This document shows, piece after piece, positions 4,813-7,871 of a stretch of DNA of 7,871 nucleotides. The stretch's first letter is position 1, and each line of letters starts with the position of its first letter. A program made the translations under genes and the position numbers. Source of the DNA: Acidobacteria bacterium RIFCSPHIGHO2_01_FULL_67_28 (GTDB taxonomy: Bacteria > Acidobacteriota > Terriglobia > Acidiferrales > 2-02-FULL-67-57); assembly GCA_001766965.1 (NCBI GenBank), contig MEKM01000167.1, positions 1-7,871 on the forward strand. The letters are read 5' to 3'. The notes below the pieces were generated by a model. The model searched no databases. It saw only the letters and a program-made list of their open reading frames with translations, and had not been told where the DNA came from.

Positions 4813-6906
4813 TCACTCTTCTTTCAGCGCGGTGTCGTAGTCGAGCTCGAGCGGCGGCGGCGCGCCGCCGGGGCCTTTCAGGTAGTGCTCCATCCATTGC
4901 AGCATCCGCAGACAATAGTCAAAGCGCGAAGCGGCGCGGCGGAAGCCGTGCGGCTCGCCCGCATAGAACACCAATCGCACCGGCGCCTGGCTGCGGAGCT
5001 TCAGGTGGCGGTAAAGCTCCATGGACTGGCTGGGGTGGACGCGGGTGTCCTCTTTGCCGTGGGCGATGAGCGTGGGCGTGCGCGCCTTGCCGGCGTGGTA
5101 GATGGGGCTGCGGTCGAGGAAGAGCTGCCAGTTCTCCCAGGGACGCCAGCGCTGGTGGACCAGGCGCATCTCTTCGGGGATGTCGCTCGTGCCTTCCTTC
5201 GATACGTTGTCGCTGATGCCGAAGAGCGCCACGCTGGCGGCGAAGCGGTCGGAATAGTAAGTGGCGCCCCAGGCGGACGCGTAGCCGCCGTAGGAGCCGC
5301 CGGTGATGCCGACGCGGGCGCGGTCGACCAGGCCGGCGGCAATCAGGTGGTCCACGCCGTCCACGAAGTCGTCGAACTCCCTGCCGGCAAAGTCGCCATA
5401 GTTGAGCTTGGAGAAGGCGACACCGCGCCCGGTCGAGCCGCGATAGTTCGGATAGAAGACGGCGAAGCCGCGCGCCGCGCCCATCTGCCCCGGGGAGGCA
5501 TAGTTGGTGAGCCAGCCGTTGCGGTAGTGCGCTTCGGGGCCGCCGTGGACGACGAGGATGAGCGGGTAGCGCTTGCCTTTTTCTTCGTTGAGCGGGCGAA
5601 TCAGGAGGCCTTCAATCTCCAACCCGTCGCGGGCCTTGTAGCGGACAACTTCCTGCGCGGCAAGCGCCATGTCGGCGAGCCAGGGGTTGCTGTCGGTCAG
5701 CCGCTGCGGCCCGGCCTCGCCGTGCTTCATCGTGAAGACTTCGGAGGGATGCGCGGAGCTTTCGCCCGCGAAAGCGGCGGCGAGGCCGTCGCGAGAGAGT
5801 GTGAAGCCCGTGAGCACGGGGCCGCCGGCCGAGATGAGGGTCTTGCGCCCGGTGCCGTCGGCGTTGATCCGGTTGAAAGTCGTCCAGACGCCTTCGCCAC
5901 CGAGGAACATTACCGTATCGGCGCCCTGCCAGGCGATGTCGCTGACGTGGCCCTCGTAGCCGGGCAGCAAGTCGCGCAGTCCCGAAGCTTCGGGACCTCC
6001 GGCGGCGGGTTCACCCTGAACGGGTTCACCGTGAACGGGCGCCACCATCAGGCGCCCCGCGGCGGGGTCGTTGATGTCCGCGGCGGAAACCATCGCCAAC
6101 TGCTTCCCGTCGGGACTCCAGGCGACTTCGCCGAGCTTGCCGGGGTTGTCGAAGCGCGCCAGCACTTTGCCGGTGTCAGCGTCGACGACGTGCACTTTGC
6201 GGCTCATCAAGTCGTCATCCACGAGCGGCGTGGGAGCGAGCGCCACCACCAGGCGGTTGTCCACGGGACTCCAGTGCAGCTCGGAGGCTGACCCGGGCAG
6301 CTCGAGGGCGCGCGGCTTCTCGGCCTTTTCTCCGACCGCGGCGATCCACACGTGCACGGGGGGCACGTCTTCTTCGTAGATTTGCTGCGAGAAACCTTTC
6401 TCCTTGAGCTTCTTCTTCGCGGCCGTCTCGGGCATGGCGGCGAGGAAGGCGACGCGCTTGCCGTCCGGGCTCCAGGAGTAGGCGGTGATGTCGGTCTCGA
6501 AGGCGAGGGCGCGGCGGGCCTCGCCGCCGTCCACCGGAATGACGTAAAGGGAGCGATAGTCGTCCCCTTCGCGCTTGGCGAGGAAAGAGATCTTCTTGCC
6601 GTCGGGTTTCCAGGCCACGCCGCTGACGTTGACCTGGCCGGCGACGTAGCGGCGCGAGACGCCGCTCGAGTCGACCACGTGCAGCTCGGCCCAGGCCGGG
6701 CCGTCTTTCTCGGCGAGGGGCGGCCGCGGGACGGTCAGCACGTAGGCGATGCGGCTGCCGTCGGGGGAGATGACGGCGGCGGCGACGCTGTGGAGCTTGG
6801 CCACGTGGCGCGGGGCGAAAGGCTCTTTGGCGGCGAGGGGCGCCGCCGCCAGCGCCGCTAGCAGTAGGGCCAGCGCGAGAATCCGGACGCGAGAAGTCTT
6901 GGTCAT
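4813..6906 (-). CDS. Secreted S9-family (prolyl oligopeptidase type) serine peptidase
   Basis: This encodes a 697-residue exported peptidase of the acylaminoacyl/dipeptidyl-peptidase type, which trims short peptides. A signal peptide (MTKTSRVRILALALLL..., cleavage near AAPLAA, about 26) leads into a beta-propeller of about 400 residues with repeated SPDG motifs (for example WSPDGKRVAFLA, WSPDGKQLAMVS). The C-terminal alpha/beta-hydrolase domain follows from about residue 430. The catalytic triad is visible: S538 in GGSYGGY, D620 in HGKEDTRV and H653 in GEPHGF. The oxyanion region VVHGGPEAHY is also present. Start is supported by AAGGA six bases upstream. It lies 33 bp after the amidohydrolase stop in the same direction, so the two are probably one operon. 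It converges on the cysteine-rich gene. Oddity: residues about 291-312 (VHGEPVQGEPAAGGPEASGL) look like an extra loop built from DNA repeats. Confidence 0.95.
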   Translation of the reverse strand: MTKTSRVRILALALLLAALAAAPLAAKEPFAPRHVAKLHSVAAAVISPDGSRIAYVLTVPRPPLAEKDGPAWAELHVVDSSGVSRRYVAGQVNVSGVAWKPDGKKISFLAKREGDDYRSLYVIPVDGGEARRALAFETDITAYSWSPDGKRVAFLAAMPETAAKKKLKEKGFSQQIYEEDVPPVHVWIAAVGEKAEKPRALELPGSASELHWSPVDNRLVVALAPTPLVDDDLMSRKVHVVDADTGKVLARFDNPGKLGEVAWSPDGKQLAMVSAADINDPAAGRLMVAPVHGEPVQGEPAAGGPEASGLRDLLPGYEGHVSDIAWQGADTVMFLGGEGVWTTFNRINADGTGRKTLISAGGPVLTGFTLSRDGLAAAFAGESSAHPSEVFTMKHGEAGPQRLTDSNPWLADMALAAQEVVRYKARDGLEIEGLLIRPLNEEKGKRYPLILVVHGGPEAHYRNGWLTNYASPGQMGAARGFAVFYPNYRGSTGRGVAFSKLNYGDFAGREFDDFVDGVDHLIAAGLVDRARVGITGGSYGGYASAWGATYYSDRFAASVALFGISDNVSKEGTSDIPEEMRLVHQRWRPWENWQLFLDRSPIYHAGKARTPTLIAHGKEDTRVHPSQSMELYRHLKLRSQAPVRLVFYAGEPHGFRRAASRFDYCLRMLQWMEHYLKGPGGAPPPLELDYDTALKEE
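5979..5996. repeat. 18-bp perfect palindrome inside the S9 gene
   Basis: GTCCCGAAGCTTCGGGAC reads the same on both strands. It encodes part of the G-P-E-A-S-G-L stretch of the S9 peptidase (residues 304-310). A perfect palindrome of this length inside coding sequence is unlikely by chance and resembles a REP-like unit. Its copy number elsewhere in the genome is unknown to me. Confidence 0.7.
6006..6039. repeat. Tandem 15-bp repeat forming an alternating GTTCA/TGAAC array
   Basis: Two 15-bp units (6006-6020 and 6021-6035, one mismatch) plus CGGG of a third give four half-sites in alternating orientation: GTTCA 6009, TGAAC 6017, GTTCA 6024, TGAAC 6032, spaced 3, 2 and 3 bases. The last pair forms GTTCAC-C-GTGAAC. 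In protein this gives VHGEP-VQGEP (residues 291-300). It lies only 9 bp from the palindrome at 5979. Confidence 0.7.
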
Positions 6907-6939
6907 CGGAGTTCCTTTCCGGTCCGCGCCGTGTGCAGG

Positions 6940-7871
6940 CTACTTGCCCTTTTCGTACACGATGCGGCCGTCAAAGATAGTGTAAAGCACCTGGGTCTCG
7001 AGCAATTCCTTGGGCGGCCGCGAGAGGATGTCGCGGTCGAGCACCACTACGTCAGCGAGCTTGCCTTCCTTCAGGGAGCCTTTGATGTTCTCTTCGAACG
7101 TGGCGTAAGCATTGGCGACGGTGAAGAAGCGGATGGCTTCCTCCATGGTCACCCGCTGCGCCGGGAACCAGCCCTCGGGGGGCTGCCCGGTCAAGGTCTG
7201 GCGGGCGACCGCGGCGTAGATGCCGAGCAGGGGATTGATGGGGTAGTAGGAAGCGTTGGTGCCCGGCCAGTCGGAGCCGAAGCTCATCGCCGCGCCGCCC
7301 TCGATCAGCGAGCGGAAAGCGTAGGCGCCGCGGGCGCGCTCCGGCCCGATGCGCTCCTCCATCCAGCGCATGTCGTCGATGCAATGGTAGGGCTGCACCT
7401 CGGCGATGAGCCCGAGCTTGCCGAAGCGGGCGAAGTCGTCGGGGTGGACGACTTGGGCGTGCACCACGCGGAAGCGGCGGTCGCGCGGCGGATTTTCGGC
7501 GAAGACTTTTTCGTAGGTGTCGAGCAGGAGGCGGTTGGCGTGGTCGCCGATGGCGTGGACGCTGATGGTGAAGCCGGCGAGGTCGGCGTCGTGGAGGAGC
7601 CGGTAGAGGTTGCCCTCGGGGAACATGACGTCGCGCAGCCGGCCGCGGTTGTCCGGCTGGTTCGCGTAGGGCTCGAAGAAGAGCGCGGTGGAGTTTCCCA
7701 TGATGCCGTCCACCCAGGCTTTCAGCCCGCCCAGGCGGATGTACTGGTCGCCCCAGCCGCCGGTGGCGGCGGGGACGCGGTAGGAGCGGATGTAGTCGCG
7801 GACCTTTTCCCACTCGCTCAACCACATCCGCGCCCAGACGCGGGCGGTGAGCAGCTCTTCTTTCTGGAGCT
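6940..7871 (-). CDS. YtcJ-like amidohydrolase (amidohydrolase 3 family), 5'-truncated by the window edge
   Basis: The frame stays open from the TAG at 6942-6940 to the window edge, giving 309 visible residues of a protein usually about 550-600 long. The N-terminal half, with the HxH metal ligands, is therefore missing. The ATG at 7827 is internal, since coding-like sequence (LLTARVWARMW) continues before it. Visible core motifs, numbered from the window edge, are K50 (GGLKAWVDG), H105 (SVHAIGD), H137 (RVVHAQVVHP) and D200 (GSDWP). These correspond to the lysine, histidine and aspartate metal-ligand positions of the superfamily. The end KEGKLADVVVLDRDIL is the usual small beta-sandwich piece. 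YtcJ-type enzymes hydrolyse amide or formamide bonds, and many are exported. Substrate is unknown. It sits upstream of the S9 peptidase, consistent with a shared role in breaking down peptide-like nutrients. Confidence 0.93.
   Translation of the reverse strand, partial: LQKEELLTARVWARMWLSEWEKVRDYIRSYRVPAATGGWGDQYIRLGGLKAWVDGIMGNSTALFFEPYANQPDNRGRLRDVMFPEGNLYRLLHDADLAGFTISVHAIGDHANRLLLDTYEKVFAENPPRDRRFRVVHAQVVHPDDFARFGKLGLIAEVQPYHCIDDMRWMEERIGPERARGAYAFRSLIEGGAAMSFGSDWPGTNASYYPINPLLGIYAAVARQTLTGQPPEGWFPAQRVTMEEAIRFFTVANAYATFEENIKGSLKEGKLADVVVLDRDILSRPPKELLETQVLYTIFDGRIVYEKGK

Noticed and set aside
4885..6291. A 468-codon rightward open frame antisense to the S9 peptidase
   Set aside because: It is the complement of a strongly supported S9 gene in a GC-rich genome, lacks recognisable motifs and is rich in the G, A, V and R expected from such shadows.

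Overview
This GC-rich window contains eight protein-coding genes. Two of them, at the edges, are cut by the window. It looks like a chromosomal fragment from a soil or sediment bacterium, most likely an Acidobacteriota-type genome. That guess rests on gene style: paired FtsX/MacB-type permeases without an ATPase, a short DinB hydrolase, a secreted S9 peptidase next to a YtcJ-like amidohydrolase, and a MerR regulator. No rRNA, tRNA, CRISPR array, transposase or phage gene is visible. Genes are tightly packed and no gene-free stretch exceeds about 120 bases.

Left part (1-3033): the C-terminal part of a DinB-family metalloprotein gene runs rightward to 463. It converges on a two-gene leftward operon of MacB/FtsX-type ABC permeases (2975 to 1752, then 1755 to 499), whose stop and start codons overlap as ATGA. 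The 35 bp between dinB and the permeases holds a second, diverged copy of the last codons of the permease gene. No ATPase or membrane-fusion gene is in view.

Middle part (3034-4209): a small secreted protein of unknown function (3034-3540) converges on dtd, a D-aminoacyl-tRNA deacylase (4089 to 3637). The 96 bp between them look like a small MITE-type element: near-perfect terminal inverted repeats flanked on both sides by CTAG, which also supplies both stop codons.

Metal-response part (4172-4805) is the most interesting region. A textbook MerR-type promoter (TTGACT, 19 bp spacer, TTAGAT, with a central CTATAG dyad) lies directly upstream of a MerR-family regulator whose ATG sits about where transcription should begin, so the message is probably leaderless. 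The regulator's stop codon overlaps the start of a previously easy-to-miss 52-residue gene: one membrane helix followed by a short tail with six cysteines and one histidine, preceded by a strong Shine-Dalgarno sequence. I infer a compact self-regulated metal-sensing and metal-binding operon. No metal pump or transporter is next to it.

Right part (4813-7871): a leftward pair, a partial YtcJ-like amidohydrolase followed 33 bp later by a secreted prolyl-oligopeptidase-type S9 peptidase. The S9 gene carries an unusual in-frame segment made of an 18-bp perfect palindrome and an alternating GTTCA/TGAAC array, which looks like a repeat element absorbed into the coding sequence.
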